NCBI GenBank assembly: GCA_963813485.1
Contig: CAWEZE010000030.1
Span: forward strand, 13,434-77,433
DNA from: DASQUK01 sp963813485
Lineage (GTDB): Bacteria > Actinomycetota > Acidimicrobiia > Acidimicrobiales > VFJN01
DNA length: 64,000 nucleotides
Direction of reading: 5' to 3'
In this document: in pieces, positions 55,304-63,897 of the stretch
Position numbering within the stretch: position 1 is the stretch's first letter
Layout: every line of letters begins with the position of its first letter
Notes under the pieces: model-generated
Databases searched by the model: none
What the model was told of the DNA's origin: nothing
The model's input: the letters and a program-made list of their open reading frames with translations, nothing else
Translations under genes and position numbers: made by a program

Positions 55304-56491
55304 ATGGCTAAGGAAAAGTTTGAGCGGACGAAGCCGCATTTGAATGTTGGGACGATGGGTCATATTGATCATGGTAAGACGACGTTGACGGCGGCGATTA
55401 CGAAGGTGTTGGCGGAGTCGAACCCGAATGTGGCGTTCACGGCGTTTGATCAGATTGATAAGGCGCCGGAGGAGCGGCAGCGGGGGATCACGATCAATAT
55501 CGCGCATGTGGAGTATGAGACCCCGAACCGGCATTACGCGCATGTGGATATGCCGGGGCACCGTGATTACATCAAGAACATGATCACGGGTGCGGCGCAG
55601 GTGGATGGGGCGATCCTGGTGGTGGCGGCTACCGATGGGCCCATGCCGCAGACCCGGGAGCACGTGTTGTTGGCTCGTCAGGTGGGGGTGCCGGCGATCG
55701 TGGTGGCGCTCAACAAGGTGGACGCGGTCGACGACGAGGAGCTCTTGGAGTTGGTGGAGATGGAGGTCCGGGAGCTGTTGACCGAGTACGGGTTCCCGGG
55801 TGACGACACGCCGGTGGTGCGGGTGTCGGCGCTCAAGGCCCTGGAAGGCGACCCGGCGTGGACGTCGGGGATCACCGAGTTGATGGACGCGGTCGATGCG
55901 TTCGTGCCGGAACCGACCCGGGATCTGGACAAGCCGTTCTTGATGCCGATCGAGGACGTGTTTTCGATCACGGGGCGGGGCACGGTGGTGACCGGCAAGG
56001 TCGAGCAGGGTGTCGTCAAGGTCGGCGACGACATCGAGATCGTGGGGATCCGTCCCACCACCAAGACGGTGTGTACCGGGGTGGAGATGTTCCGCAAGCT
56101 GCTGGACCAGGGCCAGGCCGGTGACAACATCGGGGTCCTGTTGCGGGGCACCAAGAAAGAAGACGTGGAACGGGGTCAGGTCCTGGCCAAGCCCGGGTCC
56201 ATCACTCCCCACACCCACTTCGAAGCCCAGGTGTACGTCCTCACCAAAGAAGAAGGCGGCCGCCACAAGCCGTTCTTCACCAACTACCGGCCCCAGTTCT
56301 ACTTCCGGACCACCGACGTCACCGGCACCATCGAACTACCCGAAGGCGTCGAGATGTGCATGCCCGGCGACAACACCACCATCACCGTCGAGCTCATCGC
56401 CCCCATCGCCATGGACGAAGGACTCCTCTTCGCCATCCGCGAAGGCGGCCGCACCGTCGGCTCCGGCCGCGTCACCAAAATCATCAAATAG
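55304..56491 (+). CDS. tuf: elongation factor Tu
   Basis: 395 residues. GTPase that delivers aminoacyl-tRNA to the ribosome. G1 is in GTMGHIDHGKTTLTAAI, followed by DKAPEERQRGITI, VDMPGHRDYIKN (G3) and VALNKVDAVDD (G4). ATG 55304 has a ggag site. Codon choice is odd: the first third uses many G- or T-ending codons (gcg, acg, ttg, cat, gat), while the last third is almost all C- or A-ending. Neighbouring ribosomal genes do not show this. It lies between tRNA-Met and rpmG rather than after fusA. Confidence 0.97.
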   Translation: MAKEKFERTKPHLNVGTMGHIDHGKTTLTAAITKVLAESNPNVAFTAFDQIDKAPEERQRGITINIAHVEYETPNRHYAHVDMPGHRDYIKNMITGAAQVDGAILVVAATDGPMPQTREHVLLARQVGVPAIVVALNKVDAVDDEELLELVEMEVRELLTEYGFPGDDTPVVRVSALKALEGDPAWTSGITELMDAVDAFVPEPTRDLDKPFLMPIEDVFSITGRGTVVTGKVEQGVVKVGDDIEIVGIRPTTKTVCTGVEMFRKLLDQGQAGDNIGVLLRGTKKEDVERGQVLAKPGSITPHTHFEAQVYVLTKEEGGRHKPFFTNYRPQFYFRTTDVTGTIELPEGVEMCMPGDNTTITVELIAPIAMDEGLLFAIREGGRTVGSGRVTKIIK

Positions 56492-56500
56492 GAGACCACG

Positions 56501-56668
56501 ATGGCCAAGGCCAATGAGAAGCGGGTGCACGTCACGCTCGAGTGCACGTCGTGCAAGCGCCGCAACTACATCACCACCAAGAACAAGGTCAACGACCGCG
56601 AGCGCATCGAGATGAAGAAGTACTGCCGCTGGGAGCGGCAGCACACGCTCCACAAGGAGACGCGCTAG
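56501..56668 (+). CDS. rpmG: 50S ribosomal protein L33
   Basis: 55 residues, too short for many gene finders. VTLECTSCKRRNYITTKNK and KYCRWERQHTLHKETR match L33. Cysteine content: one CxxC pair (CTSC) and one later cysteine, so the second CxxC of the four-Cys zinc form is replaced (KYCRWE). ATG 56501 is nine bases after the tuf stop with a taggagacc ribosome site. Followed by a GC-rich hairpin. Confidence 0.93.
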   Translation: MAKANEKRVHVTLECTSCKRRNYITTKNKVNDRERIEMKKYCRWERQHTLHKETR

Positions 56669-56700
56669 TCGTCCGCCGAGAGCCGACCCGGCGCCGGTGG

Positions 56701-56722
56701 CCCCGCGGGGACGCCGCGTCCC
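56701..56722 (+). terminator. GC-rich hairpin after rpmG
   Basis: gggacg-ccg-cgtccc (56708-56722), overlapping the palindrome ccccgcgggg (56701-56710), 33 bases past rpmG and before the sigma gene at 56784. No T-run. Confidence 0.4.
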
Positions 56723-56783
56723 GGTCGCTCCGTCATGAAACCGCCACGTAACAACCATCGCTCACGGGGAGTCTGAACGGCCG

Positions 56784-57356
56784 ATGCCACAAGATGTGGC
56801 CGAACTCGTCGCTGCTGCCAAACACGGCGATCGCGAAGCGTTCGACGAGCTTGTCAGGGTGACCTACGCGGACACCTACACGCTCGCCTACCGGCTGACA
56901 GGTAACGAGGAAGATGCGCGGGACGTGGTACAGGAGGCATATCTCCGGGCCTTTCGGGGCCTCAGGCGCTTCCGTGGTGACGCGCAGTTCTCAACGTGGA
57001 TGTACCGCATCACCGCCAACTGCGCCGCCACGCAACTCGGCAAGCGGGCCCGCCACCGCCACGACGAGCTCGACGACCGCACTCCGGTCGCCGACCAGCG
57101 TCTCGACAACGATCCACAGCTCCGGGCCGACGCGGACGATCTCCGGAGCCGACTGCACGCCGCCCTCGACGCCCTGCCGGCGCGGCTGCGCGCGGTCGTC
57201 GTTCTGCGCGACGTCTACGAGTTGTCGCACGAATCGATCGCCGCTGAGCTCGGCATCTCCGAGTCGGCGGCCAAGGTGCGCCTCCATCGGGCGCGCCACA
57301 AGCTGCGCGACCAGCTGTTCCCCCGGCGTGACGGGGAGGCCTCCCGTGCGGTGTGA
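56784..57356 (+). CDS. ECF RNA polymerase sigma factor
   Basis: 190 residues. Region 2 includes LTGNEEDARDVVQEAYLRAF and the -10-binding FSTWMYRITANCAATQL. Region 4 includes LRAVVVLRDVYELSHESIAA and SESAAKVRLHRARHKLRDQL. Domain layout is that of a compact ECF sigma with no extra C-terminal domain. Coupled (GTGA) to a zinc-type anti-sigma gene, which likely holds it inactive until a signal. It interrupts the usual rpmG to tRNA-Trp/secE neighbourhood. Confidence 0.94.
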   Translation: MPQDVAELVAAAKHGDREAFDELVRVTYADTYTLAYRLTGNEEDARDVVQEAYLRAFRGLRRFRGDAQFSTWMYRITANCAATQLGKRARHRHDELDDRTPVADQRLDNDPQLRADADDLRSRLHAALDALPARLRAVVVLRDVYELSHESIAAELGISESAAKVRLHRARHKLRDQLFPRRDGEASRAV

Positions 57357-57769
57357 GCCGACACGCCTGGGCGTACGCATGCTGGGAGTGGCTCCGGGAG
57401 GTGGGCGCCGTGCAGTGTGAAGACATCGCCGAGGATTTGGCGGCAGCCGCTGAGGGCGACACGCTTCTCGGCCGCTCGCAGCGTCGCCACGTCGAACGCT
57501 GCCTGCGGTGCCAGGCGGAGGTCGTGCAATACCGCCGCCTGCTGCGGGCCATGCGCTCGCTGCGCACGCAGGTGCTCGAACCGACACCGGGCCTGTTGGC
57601 GGACATCCTCGCCAACATCGAGGGTGCCGGCGAGCGGCACGCCGTCCGCTCGCTGCTGTCGGGTCGGCGCGTCGCCTACCTCGGTGGGCTCGCGGCGGCC
57701 ACGGCCGCCGGTGCCGCCGGCGCCATCGTCTTCGCCACGCGCACCCGCCGCGCCCGCCTGGCGGGCTGA
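57353..57769 (+). CDS. zinc-type anti-sigma factor
   Basis: 138 residues from GTG 57353. The ZAS motif HVERCLRC (His-x3-Cys-x2-Cys) lies near residue 46. A single hydrophobic stretch (VAYLGGLAAATAAGAAGAIV) near residue 107 would anchor it in the membrane with the zinc domain inside. Overlap with the sigma gene supports the pairing. GTG 57413 is a possible later start that would remove the first 20 residues. Confidence 0.85.
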   Translation: MSRHAWAYACWEWLREVGAVQCEDIAEDLAAAAEGDTLLGRSQRRHVERCLRCQAEVVQYRRLLRAMRSLRTQVLEPTPGLLADILANIEGAGERHAVRSLLSGRRVAYLGGLAAATAAGAAGAIVFATRTRRARLAG

Positions 57770-57800
57770 CGGCGGCGCCGAAAGGCGCGATGGTGGTCAC

Positions 57801-58355
57801 ATGTTCGACATCGACGCGTTCCTGGCGGAGTGCCGCCAGGCACGGAACGAGACCGAGCCGCGGCGTGCCACCCGGGAGGTGCTGACGCGGGCTCTCGACC
57901 GGCCCGGCGAGGTCGCCGCCGCCCTTCGGCCCACCGAGGGCGGCATCACCCTGCTTCACCATGAGCCCGACCTCACCGTGATCCACGTGGTCTGGGCGCC
58001 GGGCATGCGGCTCTTTCCCCACGACCACCGCATGTGGGCCGCCATCGGCATCTACGAGGGCCAGGAGGACAACACCTTCTTCCGCCGGTCCGGGCCCGCC
58101 CGCCGTTCGCTGACGGAGTCGGGAGGCAAGGAACTGGCGACCGGCGACGTCCTCGTCCTTGGCGACGACGCCATCCACGCCGTCGCCAACCCCAAGAACC
58201 ATCTCACCGGGGCCGTGCACGTCTACGGCGGCGACTTCGTGAACGAGCCGCGCAGCCAGTGGGGACCGGGGCCCGTCGAGGAGCGCCCGTACGACCTGGA
58301 CGTGACGCGCGAACAGTTCGCCGAGGCGAATCAGCGCTGGCGCCAGTCGTCATAA
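57801..58355 (+). CDS. cysteine-dioxygenase-like cupin
   Basis: 184 residues. The metal site is visible as FPHDHRMW (His74, His76) and DAIHAV (His126), the 3-His pattern of cysteine-dioxygenase-like cupins. Other marks are WAAIGIYEGQEDNTFFRR and TGAVHVYGGDFV. Such enzymes oxidise thiols using Fe(II). The substrate is uncertain. ATG 57801 is 31 bases after the anti-sigma gene, so it may be under the same sigma circuit. Confidence 0.8.
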   Translation: MFDIDAFLAECRQARNETEPRRATREVLTRALDRPGEVAAALRPTEGGITLLHHEPDLTVIHVVWAPGMRLFPHDHRMWAAIGIYEGQEDNTFFRRSGPARRSLTESGGKELATGDVLVLGDDAIHAVANPKNHLTGAVHVYGGDFVNEPRSQWGPGPVEERPYDLDVTREQFAEANQRWRQSS

Positions 58356-58402
58356 CGCGGCCTGACCTGGCATAGTGAGGGACCCGCGGGCTCGCGCCTG
58401 CC

Positions 58403-58433
58403 TTGTCCTGCCGCGTCGGCCAAGGGATAGGCT
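58403..58433 (+). promoter_or_regulatory. promoter of tRNA-Trp/secE/nusG
   Basis: TTGTCC (58403-58408), 19-base spacer, TAGGCT (58428-58433), 17 bases before the tRNA. Same -10 sequence as at nuoA and tRNA-Thr. Confidence 0.45.
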
Positions 58434-58450
58434 GTCACGGTTCACCCCCA

Positions 58451-58523
<73 letters not shown>

Positions 58524-58567
58524 CACGCCTCCTGCCCGTACCACCATCCCATTTCGAGGGTCTCGCC

Positions 58568-58870
58568 ATGGCGATGAACCGACAGACCAAGCGGCAGCTC
58601 CAACGCCAGGGGCAGCTCGGTACCGACGGCGCACCGGCCGCCCGCAAGCGGCCCGCGCCCCAGGCGCCGCGCCCGACGGAGGGGCGCACCAGCCCGGCGC
58701 AGTTCCTCCGTGAGGTCCGGGGTGAGCTGCGCAAGGTGGCATGGCCCACGCGCAGCGAGGTCATCAACTACTCGATCATCGTGCTCTTCACCGTGGTGAT
58801 CCTGACCACTTACATCGCGCTCCTCGACTTCGCTTTCGGGGACGCCATCTTCCGTCTGTTCGAACGATGA
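58568..58870 (+). CDS. secE: preprotein translocase subunit SecE
   Basis: 100 residues. The hydrophilic N-terminus (about 45 residues) is followed by the SecE motif FLREVRGELRKVAWPTRSEV and one membrane helix (YSIIVLFTVVILTTYIALLD). SecE clamps SecY in the translocon. ATG 58568; a second ATG at 58574 is equally possible. The stop overlaps the nusG ATG (ATGA). Confidence 0.95.
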   Translation: MAMNRQTKRQLQRQGQLGTDGAPAARKRPAPQAPRPTEGRTSPAQFLREVRGELRKVAWPTRSEVINYSIIVLFTVVILTTYIALLDFAFGDAIFRLFER

Positions 58871-59962
58871 GTGACACCCACACCGACACCGATACCAACG
58901 AACCGCAGATCGACACCGCCGCCCCGGCCTCCGACGCTGACGTCGCCGACGTCGTGAGCGATGGCGACGGAGCCGCGGCCGAGGCCGACGCCGTGGCTGG
59001 CGACGCGGCCGAGGTCTCCGAGGCGCCCGACGAGGCGGATGCCACCCCGGCCGACGAGGTCGCCGAGCCCGACGCCGATGCGGCCGTCGACGAGGCAACC
59101 GAGGTCGCTGCCGAGCCGGACGAGGCGGCCGCGAGGCCGCCGCCGAGCCCGCCGCCGGGAGGTCACCGACTGCCGGCGAGGCACCGAGGTGGCTGCCGAG
59201 CCCGACGCCGAAGCCGACCCCGCTGCCGCCGAGGCCACCGAGGTGGCTACCGAGGCCAGCGTGGGGGAGGCCACTGAGGTCGCCGAGCCCGAAGCGGATG
59301 CCGCCGTCAACAGCCAAGCCCCGGCGGATGCCGCCATCGCCGAGCCGGGTGCGCCCGCCGGCGATGTGATCACCGACGAGGAGCTGCTCGAACGACCGCC
59401 CGCCGAGAGCCCGTACGACCGTCCCGGTCGCTGGTTCGTCGTGCACACGCAGTCGGGCTACGAGAAGAAGGTCAAGCAGAACCTCGAGGCGCGCATCGTG
59501 TCGATGAACGCCGAGGACGCCATCTACGAAGTTGTCATCCCCATGGAGGACTACGTCGACTTCCGTAACGGCAAGCGCATCGTGGCCCAGCGCAAGATGT
59601 TCCCCGGCTACCTGTTGGTCCGCGCCGAGCTGGACGACCAGGCCTGGTTCGTCATCCGCAACACGCCCGGCGTGACCGGCTTCGTGGGCCAAGGCGCCAA
59701 GCCGTCGCCGCTGCCCCGCCGCGACGTCGAGTCGTTCCTCATGCCCAAGGGTGGCACCGAGGAGCAGGTCGCCCAGCGCGCCAAGCCCCGGCTCGAGTAC
59801 GAGATCGGCGAGACCGTGCGAGTCAAGGAAGGCCCCTTCGCCGACTTCTCGGGCGAGGTCATCGAGCTCAACGAGGACCAGCTCAAGCTCAAGGTGCTGG
59901 TCAACATCTTCGGCCGCGAGACGCCGGTCGAGCTCGAGTTCAGCAAGGTCGCCAAGCTCTAG
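58867..59962 (+). CDS. nusG: transcription factor NusG, frameshifted in acidic N-terminus
   Basis: About 364 residues after correction. The conserved part starts near residue 188 (RWFVVHTQSGYEKKVKQNL), with MFPGYLLVRAEL, NTPGVTGFVG and a C-terminal KOW domain (VRVKEGPFADFSGEVIEL). In front is a long Ala/Glu/Asp/Val-rich acidic extension. The frame changes from 1 to 2, possibly via 3, in the GC-rich repeats between 59130 and 59200, a net extra base. Actinobacterial NusG often has an acidic N-terminus, but nearly 190 residues is long. As nusG is expected to be essential, the break is probably a sequence error. Confidence 0.9.
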
Positions 59963-59986
59963 TCAGAGAGACGAGGAATCATCCCC

Positions 59987-60412
59987 ATGGCCAAGAAGAA
60001 GGTGCTGGCCGTCGTCAAGATCCAGATCCCCGCCGGCCAGGCCACGCCCGCGCCTCCGGTCGGCACGGCGCTCGGCCCGCACGGTGTCGCGATCATGGAT
60101 TTCTGCAAGGCCTACAACGCCCAAACAGAGTCGCAGCGGGGCACCATCGTGCCCGTCGAGATCACGATCTTCGAGGACCGGACGTTCACGTTCATCCTCA
60201 AGACGCCCCCCACCCCGGTGCTCCTGCGGGAAGCCGCCGGCATCGAGAAGGGCTCCGGCCTCGCCGGGCGCGAGGGCGCCGGCACGGTGACCGACGCCCA
60301 GATCGAAGAGATCGCCAAGATCAAGATGCCCGACCTCAACGCCTACGACATCGAGTCCGCCAAGCTGCAGGTCGCCGGCACCGCCCGCTCCATGGGCATC
60401 GAGGTCGCCTGA
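59987..60412 (+). CDS. rplK: 50S ribosomal protein L11
   Basis: 141 residues, normal length. Starts KKKVLAVVKIQIPAGQATP with PPVGTALGPHGVAIMDFCK, the region that binds 23S rRNA and factors, and ends with the rRNA-binding domain LNAYDIESAKLQVAGTARSM. ATG 59987, 24 bases after nusG. Confidence 0.97.
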   Translation: MAKKKVLAVVKIQIPAGQATPAPPVGTALGPHGVAIMDFCKAYNAQTESQRGTIVPVEITIFEDRTFTFILKTPPTPVLLREAAGIEKGSGLAGREGAGTVTDAQIEEIAKIKMPDLNAYDIESAKLQVAGTARSMGIEVA

Positions 60413-60506
60413 ACGCCTGATCGCAGGCTGACGACCACCGAGACCTGACCAACGGCTGGACCGGGACCACCTCACCCGGCCGCCTCGACCACATGAGGGA
60501 GCCACT

Positions 60507-61217
60507 ATGGCGCAAGGCAAGAAGTACCGCGACGCGTTGAAGCGTTTCGATCGGGAGCGGCTCCACACGCCGCCCGAGGCCGTCGAGCTGGTCGGGTCGC
60601 TGGCCAAGGCCAACTTCGACGAAACCGTCGAGCTGGTGGCCCGGCTCGGTGTCGATCCCCGCAAGGCCGACCAGATCGTCCGGGGCACCGTCGGCCTGCC
60701 GGCGGGAACCGGCAAGGACGTGCGTGTCGCGGTGTTCGCCGCCGGCGATGCGGCCACCGCCGCCCGCGAGGCCGGCGCCGACATCGTCGGGACCGACGAC
60801 CTCGCCGCCCAGATCGAGGGCGGCATGCTCGACTTCGACGTCACCATCGCCACGCCCGACCTCATGCCGGTGGTCGGCCGCCTGGGCCGGGTGCTGGGGC
60901 CCCGGGGCCTGATGCCCAACCCCAAGTCCGGAACGGTCACGCCCGACGTGGCCAAGGCCGTCGCCGACTTCAAGGGCGGCAAGGTCGAGTACCGGACCGA
61001 CCGCTACGGCAACGTCCACGTGCCGATCGGCAAGGCGTCGTTCACGGCCGAGGCGCTGCTCGAGAACTTCCGGGCCGTCATCGACGAGCTCAACCGGGCC
61101 AAGCCGGCGGCGGCCAAGGGCCGCTACATGCGCCGGGTGACGCTGTCGTCGACGATGGGCCCGGGCATCAAGATCGACCCCACGAGGCTGCGCACCGGGG
61201 CCGACGAAGCGGCCTAG
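60507..61217 (+). CDS. rplA: 50S ribosomal protein L1
   Basis: 236 residues. KYRDALKRFDRERLHTPPEA at the N-terminus, the central GPRGLMPNPKSGTVTPDV signature and the TLSSTMGPGIKID end are all typical. L1 also acts as a repressor of its own operon in many bacteria. The 94-base gap after rplK carries a good gagggagcc ribosome site. A 351-base non-coding stretch follows. Confidence 0.97.
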   Translation: MAQGKKYRDALKRFDRERLHTPPEAVELVGSLAKANFDETVELVARLGVDPRKADQIVRGTVGLPAGTGKDVRVAVFAAGDAATAAREAGADIVGTDDLAAQIEGGMLDFDVTIATPDLMPVVGRLGRVLGPRGLMPNPKSGTVTPDVAKAVADFKGGKVEYRTDRYGNVHVPIGKASFTAEALLENFRAVIDELNRAKPAAAKGRYMRRVTLSSTMGPGIKIDPTRLRTGADEAA

Positions 61218-61219
61218 GG

Positions 61220-61396
61220 GCCGAGCGGATAGGCCCGATGTGGGCACCGAACAGTACGGGATTTGCAGCGTGAGCCCGGGCTTCACAGCTCGGCCTCCAG
61301 GCAACACTGACATCGGTGAGCCGAGACGAGGTACCGATCCGAGCATGTTCTTAGGAGCGGGTCACCTCGCCGTCTGCCGGGTCGGCCCGGTACGCT
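61220..61396 (+). promoter_or_regulatory. rplJ upstream region with probable -10
   Basis: No gene-like frame is supported here. The region starts with gccgagcggatagg (61220-61233), also present upstream of htpX. TACGCT at 61391-61396 fits the -10 form used elsewhere in the window; the -35 is not clear. It likely drives a separate rplJ-rplL transcript. Confidence 0.4.
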
Positions 61397-61399
61397 GTC

Positions 61400-61560
61400 T
61401 CGCTTCACAACCAACTTCGCTCGCCGAAGACCTCCGGTGCCCTTCGGGGCTCAAAGGGCCGACTGGCCCGCCTGAGTAGGCGGACTCCGCGACACCTCGC
61501 CGCTACCGGCGGCGCCGTGCCAGGACGTTCGCTGCCGCGAGCGTCCGAGCACAGGAGAGG
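61400..61560 (+). ncRNA. L10-type ribosomal protein leader
   Basis: A 5' leader of about 160 bases before rplJ, with the cgaagacctccggtgccc segment that resembles the conserved internal part of bacterial L10 leaders (61425-61442) and several GC stems (cccgcctgagtaggcgg, ccgctaccggcgg). L10-L12 binds this leader to repress its own translation in known systems. The class is assigned by position and short motif only; a covariance search was not possible. Confidence 0.55.
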
Positions 61561-61568
61561 AGGTGTCG

Positions 61569-62180
61569 ATGGAGAATCCGAGACCGGAGAAGGTTGCCGT
61601 GGTGGACGAGGTGCAAGAGCGCCTCACCAACGCCAGTGCGGCGTTACTGACCGAGTACCGCGGGCTGGACGTGTCTGCGCTGGGCGAGCTGCGCCGGGCG
61701 CTGCGCGATGCCGGCGGCGACTACAAGGTCTACAAGAACACGCTCGTGCGGTTCGCGGCCCGCAACGCGGGGCTCGAGCTGGACGAGCTGCTCACCGGCC
61801 CGACCGCCATCGCCTTCGTCGGCGAGCGTCCCGACGGGGCGCCCGGCGACGCGGTGCTGGTGGCCAAGGCTCTGCGCGACTTCGCCCGCACCAACCCGGC
61901 GTTGGTGGTCAAGGGCGGTGTGATGGCCGACAAGGCGCTCAGCGCCGAAGAGGCCCGCGCCCTGGCCGACGTCGAGCCCCGCGAGGTGTTGCTGGCCCGG
62001 CTCGCCGGCGCGTTCGCTGCGCCCATGCAGCAGTTCGCCGGCCTGCTCCAGGCCCTGCCGCGCAACTTCGCCTACGGGCTCCAGGCCCTCATCGAGCAAC
62101 GGGGGCCGGACGACACGGCCGGCGCCGAGACGCCCGCCCCCACCCCCGACACTGACGACACCAGCCCCGAGGAGAGCTGA
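61569..62180 (+). CDS. rplJ: 50S ribosomal protein L10
   Basis: 203 residues. LTEYRGLDVSALGELRRALR, YKVYKNTLVRFAARNAG and LLARLAGAFAAPMQQFAGLL are the L10 marks. ATG 61569 is preferred to GTG 61563 because AGGAGG (61558-61563) is then properly spaced. The C-terminal tail (about 30 residues) is Pro/Thr/Asp rich. rplL follows after two bases. Confidence 0.96.
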   Translation: MENPRPEKVAVVDEVQERLTNASAALLTEYRGLDVSALGELRRALRDAGGDYKVYKNTLVRFAARNAGLELDELLTGPTAIAFVGERPDGAPGDAVLVAKALRDFARTNPALVVKGGVMADKALSAEEARALADVEPREVLLARLAGAFAAPMQQFAGLLQALPRNFAYGLQALIEQRGPDDTAGAETPAPTPDTDDTSPEES

Positions 62181-62182
62181 GA

Positions 62183-62566
62183 ATGGCAACCAAGGAAGAG
62201 ATACTCGATTCGATCTCGAGCATGACGGTGCTCGAGCTGAGCGAGCTGCTCAAGGACTTCGAGGAGCGCTTCGGCGTGACCGCTGCCGCGCCCGTCGCCG
62301 TCGCCGCGCCCGCCGCCGGTGGCGGTGCGGCAGAGGCGGAGGCCGAGGAAGAGAAGGACGAGTTCGACGTCGTCCTGACCGAGGCCGGCGGCCAGAAGAT
62401 CGCGGTCATCAAGGAGGTGCGCTCCCTCACCAGCCTCGGCCTCAAGGAGGCCAAGGACCTGGTCGAGTCCGCCCCCAAGGCCGTGCTCGAGAAGGTCAAC
62501 AAGGAAGAGGCCGACAAGGCCAAGGCGGCCCTCGAGGGCGCCGGCGCCACGGTCGAGCTCAAGTGA
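62183..62566 (+). CDS. rplL: 50S ribosomal protein L7/L12
   Basis: 127 residues, the flexible stalk protein. N-terminal dimerisation domain (VLELSELLKDFEERFGV), Ala/Pro hinge and the factor-binding domain EKDEFDVVLTEAGGQKIAV, LGLKEAKDLVESAPKAV. ATG 62183. The stop is 24 bases before a perfect hairpin. Confidence 0.97.
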   Translation: MATKEEILDSISSMTVLELSELLKDFEERFGVTAAAPVAVAAPAAGGGAAEAEAEEEKDEFDVVLTEAGGQKIAVIKEVRSLTSLGLKEAKDLVESAPKAVLEKVNKEEADKAKAALEGAGATVELK

Positions 62567-63484
62567 CCCCACCTCGAATCGGCGTTCTGAAGCGCCGGAT
62601 TCCGGCGCTATGCCGAACGGAAAACGGGTCAAGGAGGGCCTGAGCGGCCGAGGTCGCCTCGTTTATGGCATCGGCCGGGTCGAGATCGTGGTCGGCAAGC
62701 CAGCCGACCTCGGCGACGAGGCGCAGCGCCCGGTAGATGGGCGAGGATCGTGCCGCCCAGGCGCGCAGGTCAGGGTCGGCGCCGTAGCCGTCGAGCACCG
62801 CCGGCAGCCGCTCGGGCGACCGCATGGTGAGGACGGCGAGGTCCCACGCGGGGTCGCCCCGGCAGGCGTCACCGAGGTCGAGCAGGCCGACGACCTCGTC
62901 GTCGTGGCTCAGGCGCACGTGGATCGGCACGCAGTCGCCGTGCAGGGTCACGGCCGGCGGTGCCTCGGGCCGCAACCGGACCAGCCGATCCACGGCGGCC
63001 CGCGTGGCGTCCGCCACGCTCCCTCGAGTCCCGCGGCCCGCGCCCGCGGCGCCCAGTGGGTGGCCATTTCCCCGAGACCGGCGGCCCACCCCGTCCGGCC
63101 GGCGAAGGCGTCCAGGTCGGGGAGGCCGAGATCGTGCAGCCGATGGACGGCCGTCGCCGGTTGCCGCCCAGGCCCTCGCCGGCCGGTCCGGCGACAGCCA
63201 GGCGCCACCCACTCGCTCCAGGACGAGCACCGCCGGGGGGACCGGCCGCTCGGCCGATCACCGCTGGCACCGGGACATCGGCGGTCGCAGCCGACGTCCA
63301 GGACCCGCGCCTCCCGAGCGGAGCGCTCGGCCACGAGGTCGCCCTTGACCACCGCGGGCCGACCATCCGGCAGCACGACCTCCAGGACGCAGCGCTCGTG
63401 GTGGTCCACGAGGGTGTCGGCCACCCGGACCGGGCCGCCGACGAGCTCGGCGAGCACATCCAGCACGCACTGAGCCGGCCTCAC
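62559..63484 (-). pseudogene. aminoglycoside-phosphotransferase-like kinase, several frame breaks
   Basis: Pieces of an APH-fold kinase are spread over all three minus-strand frames. N-terminal CVLDVLAELVGGPVRVADTL and ERCVLEVVLPDGRPAVVKGD (from 63484) are in one. A hinge-like PAVLVLERVGGAWL near 63230 is in a second. The catalytic loop TLHGDCVPIHVRLSHDDEV, the metal motif LLDLGDACRGDPAWDLAVL and the C-terminal helices are near 62960-62650. The His-Gly-Asp is intact, but the usual Asn of the catalytic loop is not evident. At least three shifts are needed. The last codons may belong to another frame ending at 62608. Decayed gene or error-rich sequence. Confidence 0.6.
62591..62609. terminator. 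perfect hairpin after rplL
   Basis: agcgccgg-att-ccggcgct, an 8-base perfect stem, lies between the convergent rplL and phosphotransferase genes and could terminate both. Its position within the minus-strand frame suggests that gene really ends near 62608. Confidence 0.55.
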
Positions 63485-63578
63485 GAGGTCATGGGTCCTG
63501 GGACGGCGGGTTTGAGGTCATGGTTCCGGATCCTGAACCTATGACCTCGCCCCCAGATCGGGTGGAACCCATGACCTC
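63485..63578. repeat. nested palindromic repeats upstream of rpoB
   Basis: Two forward units gaggtcatgggtcc (63485-63498) and gaggtcatggttcc (63514-63527) face two reverse units gaacctatgacctc (63535-63548) and gaacccatgacctc (63565-63578). The inner pair forms a near-perfect hairpin. Related to repeats at 38013 and 53948. Confidence 0.75.
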
Positions 63579-63615
63579 GGGGCGGGCGGCGAGGGTGCGG
63601 CCGTACGCGTGCCCC

Positions 63616-63644
63616 TTGACCAATCCGTCCCGGCGGCTTACCCT
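63616..63644 (+). promoter_or_regulatory. rpoB promoter P1
   Basis: TTGACC (63616-63621), 17-base spacer, TACCCT (63639-63644): the best -35/-10 match in the window. It would give a leader of about 250 bases before rpoB. The rest of 63579-63897 contains no supported gene. Confidence 0.6.
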
Positions 63645-63713
63645 GCCCGCAGCCTTTCGGCCCGTCCGGGGTGACGTTCATCGCACCCCCGGTTCGGCGT
63701 GCCGTTCCGCGGG

Positions 63714-63742
63714 TTGTGTTCACGCCCGTCGTGCCCTAGCAT
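63714..63742 (+). promoter_or_regulatory. possible rpoB promoter P2
   Basis: TTGTGT (63714-63719), 17-base spacer, TAGCAT (63737-63742), about 150 bases before rpoB. Weaker than P1 but correctly spaced. Confidence 0.4.
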
Positions 63743-63897
63743 GGCTAGTTCGCCGTGCGTCTTCGGTTCCGCTTTCGCGACTCTGAGAGTGGCTGGGGCG
63801 CGCCCGCGCACGGTTCATCGTCGTCACCGGCTTGGTCATGGCTCCGTAGTGCGTACGGGGTCCACAAGGCTGACCGAACCCACTGAGGAGTGATTCG

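Noticed and set aside
61240..61479. Open frame of 79 codons in the rplJ leader
   Set aside because: No ribosome site or similarity; the position fits a regulatory leader.
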